This document shows positions 7,210-13,529 of a stretch of DNA of 18,786 nucleotides, piece after piece. The notes under the pieces were generated by a model. That model was not told the DNA's origin. It was given only the letters and a program-made list of their open reading frames with translations, and did not search any database. Source of the stretch: Thermohalobaculum sp050331335 (GTDB taxonomy: Bacteria > Pseudomonadota > Alphaproteobacteria > Rhodobacterales > Rhodobacteraceae); the NCBI GenBank assembly GCA_050331335.1, contig JBHJGY010000042.1, forward strand, positions 1 through 18,786. The letters are read 5' to 3'. The translations under genes and the position numbers were made by a program. Within the stretch, counting starts at the first letter, position 1. Each line of letters starts with the position of its first letter.

Positions 7210-7845
7210 ATGAACAAGATCGAGAAGCCCGAGGCATTGCAGGTTGAGAGCGCCATGCCCGCGCGCCCCTCTCAGGCGGAGGCCGAGGCGGCCGTGCGTA
7301 CCCTCCTGCGCTGGGCCGGGGACGATCCGGACCGCGAAGGTCTTCTCGAAACCCCTGCTCGGGTCGCGCGCGCCTATCGCGAATGGTTCCGCGGCTATGA
7401 CGAAGATCCGGTCGAGATGCTGCAGCGCACCTTCGAGGAAGTCGAAGGCTATGACGAGATGGTCACGCTGAAAGACATCCGCTTCGAAAGCTATTGCGAG
7501 CACCACTTGGCACCGATCATTGGACGCGCCCATGTGGCGTACATCCCGACCGATCGGGTGGTGGGGATCTCAAAGCTCGCGCGGCTGGTCGACGCCTTCG
7601 CCAAGCGCCTCCAAGTGCAGGAGAAAATGACCGTTCAGATCGCCTCGACCCTGCTGGAGGTGCTGAAGCCCAAGGGCGTGGGCGTGGTTGTCGAGGGCGA
7701 ACATCACTGCATGTCCACCCGCGGCGTCCACAAACACGGCGTCAGCATGGTCACCTCGACGATGCTCGGCAGCTTCCGCTCCGACCCACGAACCCGCAAG
7801 GAGTTCATGGATATCATCGGCAACCCCACAAGCCGATTTGGATGA
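7210..7845 (+). CDS. folE: GTP cyclohydrolase I (FolE1)
   Basis: A 211-aa zinc enzyme that turns GTP into 7,8-dihydroneopterin triphosphate, the first step of tetrahydrofolate (and tetrahydropterin) synthesis; it acts in the cytoplasm as a toroidal multimer. The zinc ligands are present: Cys96 and His99 in SYCEHHLAPI and Cys167 in GEHHCMSTRGV. Other signatures are RDGLLETP-like REGLLETPARVARAYREWF, VVGISKLARLVDAFAKRLQ and VTSTMLGSFRSDPRTRKEF. Start: the ATG at 7210 is preferred over one 36 bases upstream, because AGAGGTG ends 3 bases before it. Length is typical. The upstream gene is metZ (135 bases away); the downstream RNase T2 gene converges. No dedicated promoter could be found with confidence. 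Confidence 0.95.
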   Translation: MNKIEKPEALQVESAMPARPSQAEAEAAVRTLLRWAGDDPDREGLLETPARVARAYREWFRGYDEDPVEMLQRTFEEVEGYDEMVTLKDIRFESYCEHHLAPIIGRAHVAYIPTDRVVGISKLARLVDAFAKRLQVQEKMTVQIASTLLEVLKPKGVGVVVEGEHHCMSTRGVHKHGVSMVTSTMLGSFRSDPRTRKEFMDIIGNPTSRFG

Positions 7846-7853
7846 CGGCTGGC

Positions 7854-7881
7854 CCGCGGCGGGGCCCGCCACCCGCCGTGG
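7854..7881. terminator. Hairpin between convergent folE and RNase T2 genes
   Basis: Ten base pairs can form between CCGCGGCGGG (7854-7863) and CCCGCCGTGG (7872-7881), with one GU pair on the plus strand and an 8-base loop. It fills the 42-base gap between two convergent genes. There is no T-tract on either strand, but position and stem strength suggest a bidirectional terminator. Confidence 0.45.
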
Positions 7882-7887
7882 CCAAGC

Positions 7888-8979
7888 TCAGCGCTGGTTG
7901 CCAGCCGGATCGACGATCCCGCCGGCACAATCCAGCCGGACCGGATCGGCCGCCCGCATGAGCGCCCCAAAATCGGCCTCCTCCGAGATGGTGCCGCTGA
8001 GATAAACCCAAAGCTCGATAATCAGCTTCCGCCCGCTGTCGTGATCGGTATGGCACGCGATGCGCACCCGTTGCCCCGCACCGGGACCGAAAGCGCTGTC
8101 GAATGCCGCGCGGATCTCCGCACCCGACACAAATGCGTCCACATTCTCGGCGAAAAGCGTTGCAACCTCCGAGCCGTTAAGCTGCGCCATCAGCCAAAGC
8201 GTGTGATCGAAATACGCGTCCGCCGCATCCGTCCCGAACGCGTCCGGCAGGTAACAGGTGCCGTGCTTGATCCATTGATGGTGATGCAAATGCGAGGCGA
8301 CGCCCGGCATGGCCCGCGCGAGTTCCTGAGCCGTGTCCGCGTCCACCATCGGGGCCGGCAGCTGATGCCAAGTATCCCGGTCGTCGAGTTCCTCTATGCT
8401 TTCGGGAACGCCGCAATAGAAAAATCCGTTGGGCTGAGGCCAGAGCCCGTGAACGGAGAACTGGCCCGCAGCATGGGGCAGGTTGCCCCCGTTCAGGGCT
8501 TGGCACTCAGCTGTCCCCGGCGCTTTTTCGCAAAACGCGGGTTGCCAGCTCGCGGTCAGCAGGTTCGCCGTCGATTGACCCGTCGCCGCCGGGCGTACGA
8601 GGGGTTCATTGCTGCTCCCGTTCCCGTGACCGCTGCCACCGCCCCCGTCACTGTCACCGTCACCGTCACCGAGCGGCCGGGTCGCAACCGTTGCATGTAC
8701 CCCGCAGCGGGCATCGACCCAGCGGGCCGTCTCGCCCGCGACCTCAGGCATCACGATCTGAAAATGGGTGTGCGCCGCCTTGTTCTTGCCGAGCATCTCG
8801 TAGGCGCGACGGATCTCGGTCTTCGGCATCTCGGGGTCCCGGCTGGCCGCGATCGACGGCCCGGTGGGGCAGGCCTGCAGCGCGATGAAGTAGCCGTCGA
8901 GTTGGTCGAAGGCCCAGGGCGACACCGGGGCAAGGGCAGCGACAGCGGCAAGCATGCCGACGGCGATGGAGCGGGGCAT
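7888..8979 (-). CDS. Secreted ribonuclease T2 family protein
   Basis: A 363-aa exported endoribonuclease of the T2 family, which cuts RNA via 2',3'-cyclic phosphates. The ATG at 8979 is chosen because GAAAGG lies 6 bases upstream and the next ~23 residues form a signal peptide (MPRSIAVGMLAAVAALAP). A conserved-looking N-terminal domain (~25-100, with Cys37 and Cys92) comes first. A flexible Gly/Asp/Ser linker (~104-123) then leads into the T2 catalytic domain (~138-345). CAS-I is SVHGLWPQ with His177. CAS-II is HHHQWIKHGTCY with His234, Lys238 and His239, but the position normally held by the catalytic Glu is Gln235. Cysteines fit the usual disulfides. Convergent with folE; divergent from the LysR gene, with a Pho-box-like promoter upstream, which fits phosphate scavenging from RNA (inference). 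Confidence 0.9.
   Translation of the reverse strand: MPRSIAVGMLAAVAALAPVSPWAFDQLDGYFIALQACPTGPSIAASRDPEMPKTEIRRAYEMLGKNKAAHTHFQIVMPEVAGETARWVDARCGVHATVATRPLGDGDGDSDGGGGSGHGNGSSNEPLVRPAATGQSTANLLTASWQPAFCEKAPGTAECQALNGGNLPHAAGQFSVHGLWPQPNGFFYCGVPESIEELDDRDTWHQLPAPMVDADTAQELARAMPGVASHLHHHQWIKHGTCYLPDAFGTDAADAYFDHTLWLMAQLNGSEVATLFAENVDAFVSGAEIRAAFDSAFGPGAGQRVRIACHTDHDSGRKLIIELWVYLSGTISEEADFGALMRAADPVRLDCAGGIVDPAGNQR
8647..8670 (-). repeat. Four tandem GTCAC(C/T) hexamers encoding a Gly-Asp linker
   Basis: Three perfect GTCACC copies (8653-8670) follow one GTCACT copy (8647-8652). On the coding strand these give GlyAsp dipeptides in the inter-domain linker of the RNase T2 protein. Being a 6-base unit, gains or losses would keep the frame and only change linker length. 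Confidence 0.85.
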
Positions 8980-9012
8980 GGGGCGCCTTTCGTGATCTCT
9001 TCGGATGGCATG

Positions 9013-9044
9013 GTTATCACGACTCTGGTCACGCTTTGGTGACA
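9013..9044 (-). promoter_or_regulatory. Pho-box-like site and -10 element for RNase T2
   Basis: On the minus strand TGTCACC and CGTGACC (9044-9027) form two half-sites 11 bases apart around AAAG, the layout of a PhoB box. Eight bases further is GATAAC (9018-9013), a plausible -10, giving a short leader of ~25 bases before the ATG at 8979. No good -35 hexamer is present at the usual place, as expected for PhoB-activated promoters. It can also be read as a GTCAC-N6-GTGAC palindrome. Confidence 0.45.
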
Positions 9045-9165
9045 AATAGGCCCCCGGCCGCGCTTCGGGTCGGGCACATCATGGGCTGAGGAATTTCCAG
9101 ACGAATTCGCTAGTCTTTTGCCGACGCGGCCCTTGCGCTGGCAACCCGGCACCGCCAGATACGGG

Positions 9166-9171
9166 CATAAT
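9166..9171 (+). promoter_or_regulatory. Candidate -10 element for the LysR gene
   Basis: CATAAT matches the sigma-70 -10 consensus at five of six positions and would start transcription near 9178, about 35 bases before the proposed CTG start. The -35 region is not recognisable. An imperfect operator-like inverted repeat GAATT-N8-AATTC lies at 9091-9108. Confidence 0.35.
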
Positions 9172-9201
9172 CTCGCCTTTCCGACTTTTCTCTAGACGCT
9201 T

Positions 9202-9206
9202 GGGAG
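9202..9206 (+). promoter_or_regulatory. Shine-Dalgarno that places the LysR start at CTG 9213
   Basis: GGGAG sits 6 bases ahead of the in-frame CTG codon. It is 36 bases from the GTG at 9243, too far to serve it, and nothing comparable precedes that GTG. Confidence 0.6.
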
Positions 9207-9212
9207 AAGACG

Positions 9213-10130
9213 CTGAACCGTTTCGAGAACATTCGCTGCTTTGTGCAGGTTGCGGAATTCCAGAGCGTTACCCGCGCGGCCGAAAGCTTGAGCCTTGCGC
9301 CATCGGCAGTCAGTCGTCGGCTTAAGGAACTCGAGAGCCGCCTGGGCGTTCAGCTCGTCACCCGGACGACCCGGCGCATGAGCCTCACCGACGAAGGCCA
9401 GCATTTTTACCGCCGTTGCCAGCAGATCTTGGCCGATCTCGAAGAGGCCGAGGCCGACCTCGCCGATAAGGGCCGCGGGTTTCGGGGTCGGCTGCGGATC
9501 GCTGCCCCCCTGAGTTTCGGCGTGGCACATTTGACCCCGCTGATCAGTCGCTTCGCTGAGAACCATCCCGAGCTTACCATCGATCTCGACCTATCGGACC
9601 GCATGGTGGATCTTGTCGGCGAGGGCTTCGATCTTGCGCTTCGGATCGGCACCCTTCGCGACAGCTCCCTGATCGCCCGTAAGCTGTGCGATGTGCGGAT
9701 GCTCGCCTGCGCGGCACCGTCGTTTCTGTGCGAAAACGGCAGGCCCCAGTCGCCGGAGGATCTGCGCGCCTTGCCCGCGCTCTGCTATGCGGGGAGCGAG
9801 CGGCCGGATATCTGGCGCTATACCGACCATGACGGCTCGGAAGCGTCGCTCCAGATGCAGATGCGGATCCGGGCGAGCAATGGCGACATGCTGCGCGACG
9901 CGGCCATTGCGGGGCTGGGTGTCGTGCTGAAGCCGAGCTTCATCGACCATGCCGCAATCGAGCGCGGCGATCTTGAGGTGATCTTGCCGCATATCGCTTG
10001 GGACGGGGTGGCGCTGCACGTGGTCTATCCCAATACCCGGCATGTCTCGACCAAGACCCGCGCCTTTATCGAAGCGGCCAAGGCGGCTTTTTCCCCGGAA
10101 CCGGAATGGGAAAAATCGTTAAAGGGGTGA
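9213..10130 (+). CDS. LysR-family transcriptional regulator (apparent CTG start)
   Basis: A LysR-type DNA-binding regulator, 305 aa. Residues ~1-65 form the winged helix-turn-helix (SVTRAAESLSLAPSAVSRRL, then LESRLGVQLVTRTTRRMSLT), followed by a linker helix and the type-2 periplasmic-binding-like effector domain (~90-295), which includes LRIAAPLSFGVAHLTPLI and LALRIGTLRDSSLIARKL; this is the pattern of the CrgA/AaeR-like branch. Start: a GTG at 9243 would remove the first helix residues (NRFENIRCF) that LysR proteins normally have. The in-frame CTG at 9213 restores them and has GGGAG 6 bases upstream. No ATG, GTG or TTG is found in frame at that spot. Divergent from RNase T2 and convergent with the flavoprotein gene (10-base gap). 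The target and ligand are unknown; divergent neighbours are common targets of this family. Confidence 0.92.
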   Translation: MNRFENIRCFVQVAEFQSVTRAAESLSLAPSAVSRRLKELESRLGVQLVTRTTRRMSLTDEGQHFYRRCQQILADLEEAEADLADKGRGFRGRLRIAAPLSFGVAHLTPLISRFAENHPELTIDLDLSDRMVDLVGEGFDLALRIGTLRDSSLIARKLCDVRMLACAAPSFLCENGRPQSPEDLRALPALCYAGSERPDIWRYTDHDGSEASLQMQMRIRASNGDMLRDAAIAGLGVVLKPSFIDHAAIERGDLEVILPHIAWDGVALHVVYPNTRHVSTKTRAFIEAAKAAFSPEPEWEKSLKG

Positions 10131-10140
10131 GGCCGGCCGG

Positions 10141-11379
10141 TCAGTCGATGAGTTCGAATTCGCGGAGCAAGCGCGGGATCTGTTTTTTCACCTTGAAAAA
10201 CCCCGCCGTGGCGTGTGGCCAGATGCGCCGGTCCCAATCGCGGCAAAACTCGGCGAGCCGGATCCCAGCCTGGGCCAGCGGCTCGGCCTCACGGTCGAGC
10301 CAGTCCCGCACCGGCCCGACAGGAACGAACACCGTCGCGATTTGGCGGACGCCACGGTCTTGCGCCCAGGCAGTGAGGCTGCCTGGTGGGCCTGCGGTCA
10401 ACGCCTCGGCCGCCGGCGCGCCGGCCGCCTGCAGGCGTTCTGCGGCATCGGCCAAGGCAGCGCGGTCGAAATCGGCAACCACGGGGGAAACTTCCCGCGG
10501 CGAGCGCAGAGCGCTGGCCCGTAGCGTGGCGACTGCAACGAGATCACGGCCCGCGAGATCGGCCTGCTCCGGGGTTAGATCTTCCTCGGTGACGAGCAAG
10601 GCCGTCGGCAGCGCCCGGTCTGGCGCCACAACGGGCCGCAGCGGCGCGGGACGCGGCGGATCCGGCTCCTCCAGCGGCAATGCCACATCCGCGAGTTCCG
10701 CGTCACCCGGCGTGAAGCGGCCTTGCGTGAATTTCGCGATGTTCCAAGCCTGCGCCTGATAACTTTTGCCACGCGTATGCAGGCCCGCGACCCAACGCCA
10801 GCCGAGGGTGTTCGAAGCCGGACAACCGTCGATCAGGTGGCGGAGGAAAAGATCGGCGCCGATCCGCCAAGGCAGGTTCAAGGTAAAGATCCAGATCGAC
10901 GCGGCCCACATCCGCGCATGGTTGTGAAGATAGCCCGTGTCGATCAACTCATGCATCCAGGCGTCGAAACATGCGAGCCCGGTGCGCCCGGTTTCAGCTG
11001 CTGCCACATGCTTTGCAAGCCCCGGCGCTTCTGCGAGCATGTCGAGATCGCGGTCCAGGCCTTGCCGATAGGCGTCCCAAACGGCAGGTCGGGCCTCCAG
11101 CCAGCCGCGGAAATAGCTGCGCCAGAAGACTTCTTGCACGAATTTCTCCGCGGCTGCCGGGCCATGATGGGCGAGCGCCGCCGCCACAAGCTCCCGCTCG
11201 GTGACGAGCCGCCGGCGGACATACGGCGAAAGCCCCGAGACGCGGCCGTGTTTGCCTGGGCCGAGATCGTAGTTGCGACCCGCGGCATAGGCGTGGCCCA
11301 TCCTCGGGGCGAAGGCGGCAAGCCGTTCGAGCCCGGTGGCGCGGCTGGCGGTCCAATGCAGTTGGGCGGGTGTATCCAT
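10141..11379 (-). CDS. Photolyase/cryptochrome-like flavoprotein with swapped domain order
   Basis: A 412-aa protein. Residues ~15-220 form a photolyase/cryptochrome FAD-binding domain: GLSPYV (49-54), EVFWRSYFR (83-91), TGLACFDAWMHELIDTGYLH (133-152), HNHARMWAAS, and HLIDGCPASNTLGWRWVAG (181-199). In photolyases this domain is C-terminal and is preceded by an alpha/beta (Rossmann-like) domain. Here nothing precedes it. Instead residues ~255-405 look like that alpha/beta domain: strand TALLVTEEDL, helix LADAAERLQAAG, strand IATVFVPVGPVRDW, AGIRLAEFCRD and an end WPHATAGFFKVKKQIPRLL that resembles the photolyase domain terminus. DNA repair or light sensing are both possible. Last gene of a tight operon with a DUF427 gene (9 bases upstream) and a membrane methyltransferase-like gene. 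No good Shine-Dalgarno precedes the ATG, so translational coupling is likely. Confidence 0.88.
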   Translation of the reverse strand: MDTPAQLHWTASRATGLERLAAFAPRMGHAYAAGRNYDLGPGKHGRVSGLSPYVRRRLVTERELVAAALAHHGPAAAEKFVQEVFWRSYFRGWLEARPAVWDAYRQGLDRDLDMLAEAPGLAKHVAAAETGRTGLACFDAWMHELIDTGYLHNHARMWAASIWIFTLNLPWRIGADLFLRHLIDGCPASNTLGWRWVAGLHTRGKSYQAQAWNIAKFTQGRFTPGDAELADVALPLEEPDPPRPAPLRPVVAPDRALPTALLVTEEDLTPEQADLAGRDLVAVATLRASALRSPREVSPVVADFDRAALADAAERLQAAGAPAAEALTAGPPGSLTAWAQDRGVRQIATVFVPVGPVRDWLDREAEPLAQAGIRLAEFCRDWDRRIWPHATAGFFKVKKQIPRLLREFELID

Positions 11380-11388
11380 GGGGTCTGC

Positions 11389-11862
11389 TCACCAAAACCG
11401 CGTGCCCGGCGGTCCCTTGAACGGCCCGACGATCCCGGCGGTGATCCACCCGCCATAAAAGTCGCCGTCCTGGGCACGGACACGCGCGTCGCCGACCCAG
11501 GCCGCGTCAACCCGGCTGGCATAAAAGGCCAAATGCCCCTCGATCTGACGATAAGCCGGTGTGATCGCCGGGTAGCACCAGGCGGCGCGGGCGCTTAGCC
11601 GGTCGCCAACCGCAAGGTCGAAATACTGCGCCGCCCCCTTCCATTCGCAAAACGACGTGCCGCCGGTTGGGCGAAGAACCCCGTCGGCCACATCTTCCGG
11701 CGGTACATAGTAGACAGGCGGATGCGATGTCTCGAGCACCCGATGGGCCCGCAGGCTCCGAACCACCTCGCATCCGGCGAACACAACCCGGATGAGCGCC
11801 GCAACACGCTCAAGCCGCGGCGGGCGGGGATAGTCCCAAACGCTCTCGGGTTCCCCGCTCAC
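11389..11862 (-). CDS. DUF427 domain protein
   Basis: A 157-aa soluble protein filled by a DUF427 domain: RVVFAGCEVVRSLRAHRVLE, then PPVYYVPPEDV, FCEWKGAAQYFDL, AAWCYPAI and EGHLAFYAS, all hallmark segments of this beta-rich family. No biochemical function is established for DUF427 that I can name with confidence. Start: the GTG at 11862 is preferred, because it overlaps the stop of the upstream gene by four bases (GTGA), has a G-rich stretch ahead, and gives the expected short N-terminus (SGEPESVWDYPRPP). It is the middle gene of a three-gene unit. Its partners, a membrane methyltransferase-like protein and a photolyase-like flavoprotein, hint at a light or oxidative-stress role (inference). 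Confidence 0.88.
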   Translation of the reverse strand: MSGEPESVWDYPRPPRLERVAALIRVVFAGCEVVRSLRAHRVLETSHPPVYYVPPEDVADGVLRPTGGTSFCEWKGAAQYFDLAVGDRLSARAAWCYPAITPAYRQIEGHLAFYASRVDAAWVGDARVRAQDGDFYGGWITAGIVGPFKGPPGTRFW

Positions 11863-12602
11863 CGCGCCCCCCCGGGCCGCGGCCAGGGCAGCCAATACGG
11901 CACTTTAGCGCGGTAGGCGGCGAAGCGCGCGCCGAAGATCCGGGCAAACCGCCGCTCCTTGAAGCGCGGGCCAATCAGGCAGTACGCGGTTAACACGCTC
12001 GCCAAAAAGAGCTGATCCGGCGTCCAGACCGGCACGGTCCACAGTGTCAGCGCGAAGCTCACATAGATCGGCTGGCGCACGATCCGGAAAAGCCCGGTCT
12101 GTGGCATGTCCGGGAAGACCGGCGCAACACCGCGAAAAAGAGACGACCAACCGAGATAGCCCGACTGAACTTCGGCTCCGGCATCGAAAGAGGCCTTCAT
12201 CAGCAGCGCCCAACACGCCGCATAGACCGCCGTCATCGCCCAAAGCGCGCCACCCTCTGCCTGCCACCAAGTTATCCCAGACGGTGTCCATAGCGCAAAG
12301 AGCGCAAAGAGCTGGGCAGAGGCGATGACGACGTAAGTGGTTGTCGCCAGCGTGGCTCCATGCGGTCCCGGCGCAAGACGCGCCAGGAGGCGTCGCCCCC
12401 GTGCCGAGAGCAGCGCCGAGTGCCCAACGGCAAATTGCAGCAGCAGCGCAGCATTGGCGAGCCAAGCCCAAGGTTGCGGCACCGTGCCCAAGGAGCGGCT
12501 CATCCCGACCCACATCGCCAGGATCATCACGGCAACGGCGATGGCAAAGGCGGCGTGACAAACGGCGCCGTAGGCGAGGGCGATCCAGATCCGTGCAGGC
12601 AT
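11859..12602 (-). CDS. Isoprenylcysteine-methyltransferase-like membrane protein
   Basis: A 247-aa integral membrane protein, with five or six hydrophobic segments (e.g. AYGAVCHAAFAIAVAVMILA, WLANAALLLQFAVGHSALL, TTYVVIASAQLFALFALW). The C-terminal part has the hallmark of the ICMT/PEMT/NnrU-like membrane methyltransferases: LFRIVRQPIYVSFALTLW (family RHPxY, here RQPIY) and later RFKERRFARIFGARFAAYRA. These enzymes use S-adenosylmethionine; the methanethiol methyltransferase MddA is a relative, but the substrate here cannot be told. The ATG at 12602 has AAGGAG 6 bases upstream, a strong ribosome site. The first His of RHPxY is Gln here. First gene of an operon with the DUF427 and flavoprotein genes; the 231-base upstream gap carries a 16-base direct repeat. 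Confidence 0.82.
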   Translation of the reverse strand: MPARIWIALAYGAVCHAAFAIAVAVMILAMWVGMSRSLGTVPQPWAWLANAALLLQFAVGHSALLSARGRRLLARLAPGPHGATLATTTYVVIASAQLFALFALWTPSGITWWQAEGGALWAMTAVYAACWALLMKASFDAGAEVQSGYLGWSSLFRGVAPVFPDMPQTGLFRIVRQPIYVSFALTLWTVPVWTPDQLFLASVLTAYCLIGPRFKERRFARIFGARFAAYRAKVPYWLPWPRPGGAR

Positions 12603-12658
12603 GAGGTCTCCTTTCGACGCAGGAGCTAAAGCGCGCGCGTTGCCTTTCGAGGCCGGCC

Positions 12659-12702
12659 GCTGCGGCAGGGCGGCACAGGGGCCGATGCTGCGGCAGGGCG
12701 GC
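12659..12702. repeat. Direct repeat of 16 bases in the upstream gap
   Basis: GCTGCGGCAGGGCGGC occurs at 12659-12674 and again, exactly, at 12687-12702, a 28-base period. The repeats lie 57-100 bases upstream of the start of the membrane methyltransferase-like gene. A shorter copy of its core (CTGCGGCAG) occurs at 12732-12740. The rest of the gap 12603-12833 shows no gene and no clear promoter. Confidence 0.8.
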
Positions 12703-12833
12703 CGAATCCAGGATTGGTTACCACCCGCGGCCTGCGGCAGAAGACGCCTCACAGGGGGCAGATGCGCCGCCGGGCGCCGTCACGGCTGAGCGTCCAACCA
12801 CCCCGAAGCACCGGGCGTTGCGGCCGCCGAAGC

Positions 12834-13484
12834 CTAAGGTTGGAGCGCCCGCTCAGGCGGGATCGGCGCACTGCCAAAAGCCGGCACGGCCGCAACCGAC
12901 GGAACACCCGGCTCCGCCACGGGGCCGCGCGCGATCTGAACGGGCCGCGGCACCGGCAGGGGCACCACCCCTTTACGCGAGAGCACGATATCTGCCTCCC
13001 CGAAGGCCCCGCCCTCTGCGCGGCCGAACATCAGACCCTCGCGGATTTCGTATCGGCGTGCGACGATGCCATGGGTGAAATGCAGCGCGCCATCCTCGCG
13101 AATCTGCCCCGTGCGCTTGAAAACCGAGGCAGGTTTCCGGAATTCCTCGGACGGCGCGTGCATATCGAGCAACTCGACCCGACCATCGGCGTGAACCGTA
13201 TGGATCAACAGATCGTGACACCAGCTGCCGTTCCACACGCCGTTGCCCCAGGCGCCCAAGTAGCGCGCGAACTCCTGCGGCAGACCATCCGCTGGCTGGA
13301 TGGGCACCTCGCGGAAGAGATCGACGGTGTAGCAGCCCGGCTCACGCAAATGCGAGAAATCAGGCGCGGCCTCCGGTTTCGGCTCCGGGCGTTCGGCCAG
13401 AAGGCAGCCGCTGAGGATGAGGCACGCCGCCACCGCCGCCAGGGCGGGCTGCGACGGGTGCAGGGTCAGGATCTTCGCAAGCAT
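12834..13484 (-). CDS. Putative lipoprotein of unknown function
   Basis: A 216-aa protein that I do not recognise. The N-terminus is a lipoprotein signal: Lys4, a hydrophobic stretch, then the lipobox LSGC with Cys27 as the lipidated residue. After the cleavage site comes a Pro/Glu-rich spacer (~31-42), a compact region ~45-175 with three Cys (27, near 51 and near 89 by eye) and a beta-rich look (GCYTVDLFREV, GVWNGSWCHDLLIHTVHADG, RYEIREGLMFGRAEGG), and a Pro-rich tail. Residue 2 after Cys is Leu, which does not block sorting to the outer membrane. The gene lies 45 bases downstream of glmS on the same strand and may be read from it; a weak GGGA precedes the ATG. No homolog can be named from sequence alone. 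Confidence 0.7.
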   Translation of the reverse strand: MLAKILTLHPSQPALAAVAACLILSGCLLAERPEPKPEAAPDFSHLREPGCYTVDLFREVPIQPADGLPQEFARYLGAWGNGVWNGSWCHDLLIHTVHADGRVELLDMHAPSEEFRKPASVFKRTGQIREDGALHFTHGIVARRYEIREGLMFGRAEGGAFGEADIVLSRKGVVPLPVPRPVQIARGPVAEPGVPSVAAVPAFGSAPIPPERALQP

Positions 13485-13529
13485 CTGGGTCCCACGGATC
13501 TTACGCGTTGGATTTGTTTGAGACGGACC

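Noticed and set aside
8641..8670. Short tandem repeats as a possible CRISPR-like array
   Set aside because: The unit is 6 bases, without spacers, and lies inside a coding linker.
10131..10140. GGCCGGCCGG between the convergent LysR and flavoprotein genes as a terminator
   Set aside because: The palindrome has no loop and no T-run; ten GC bases of this kind are expected by chance here.
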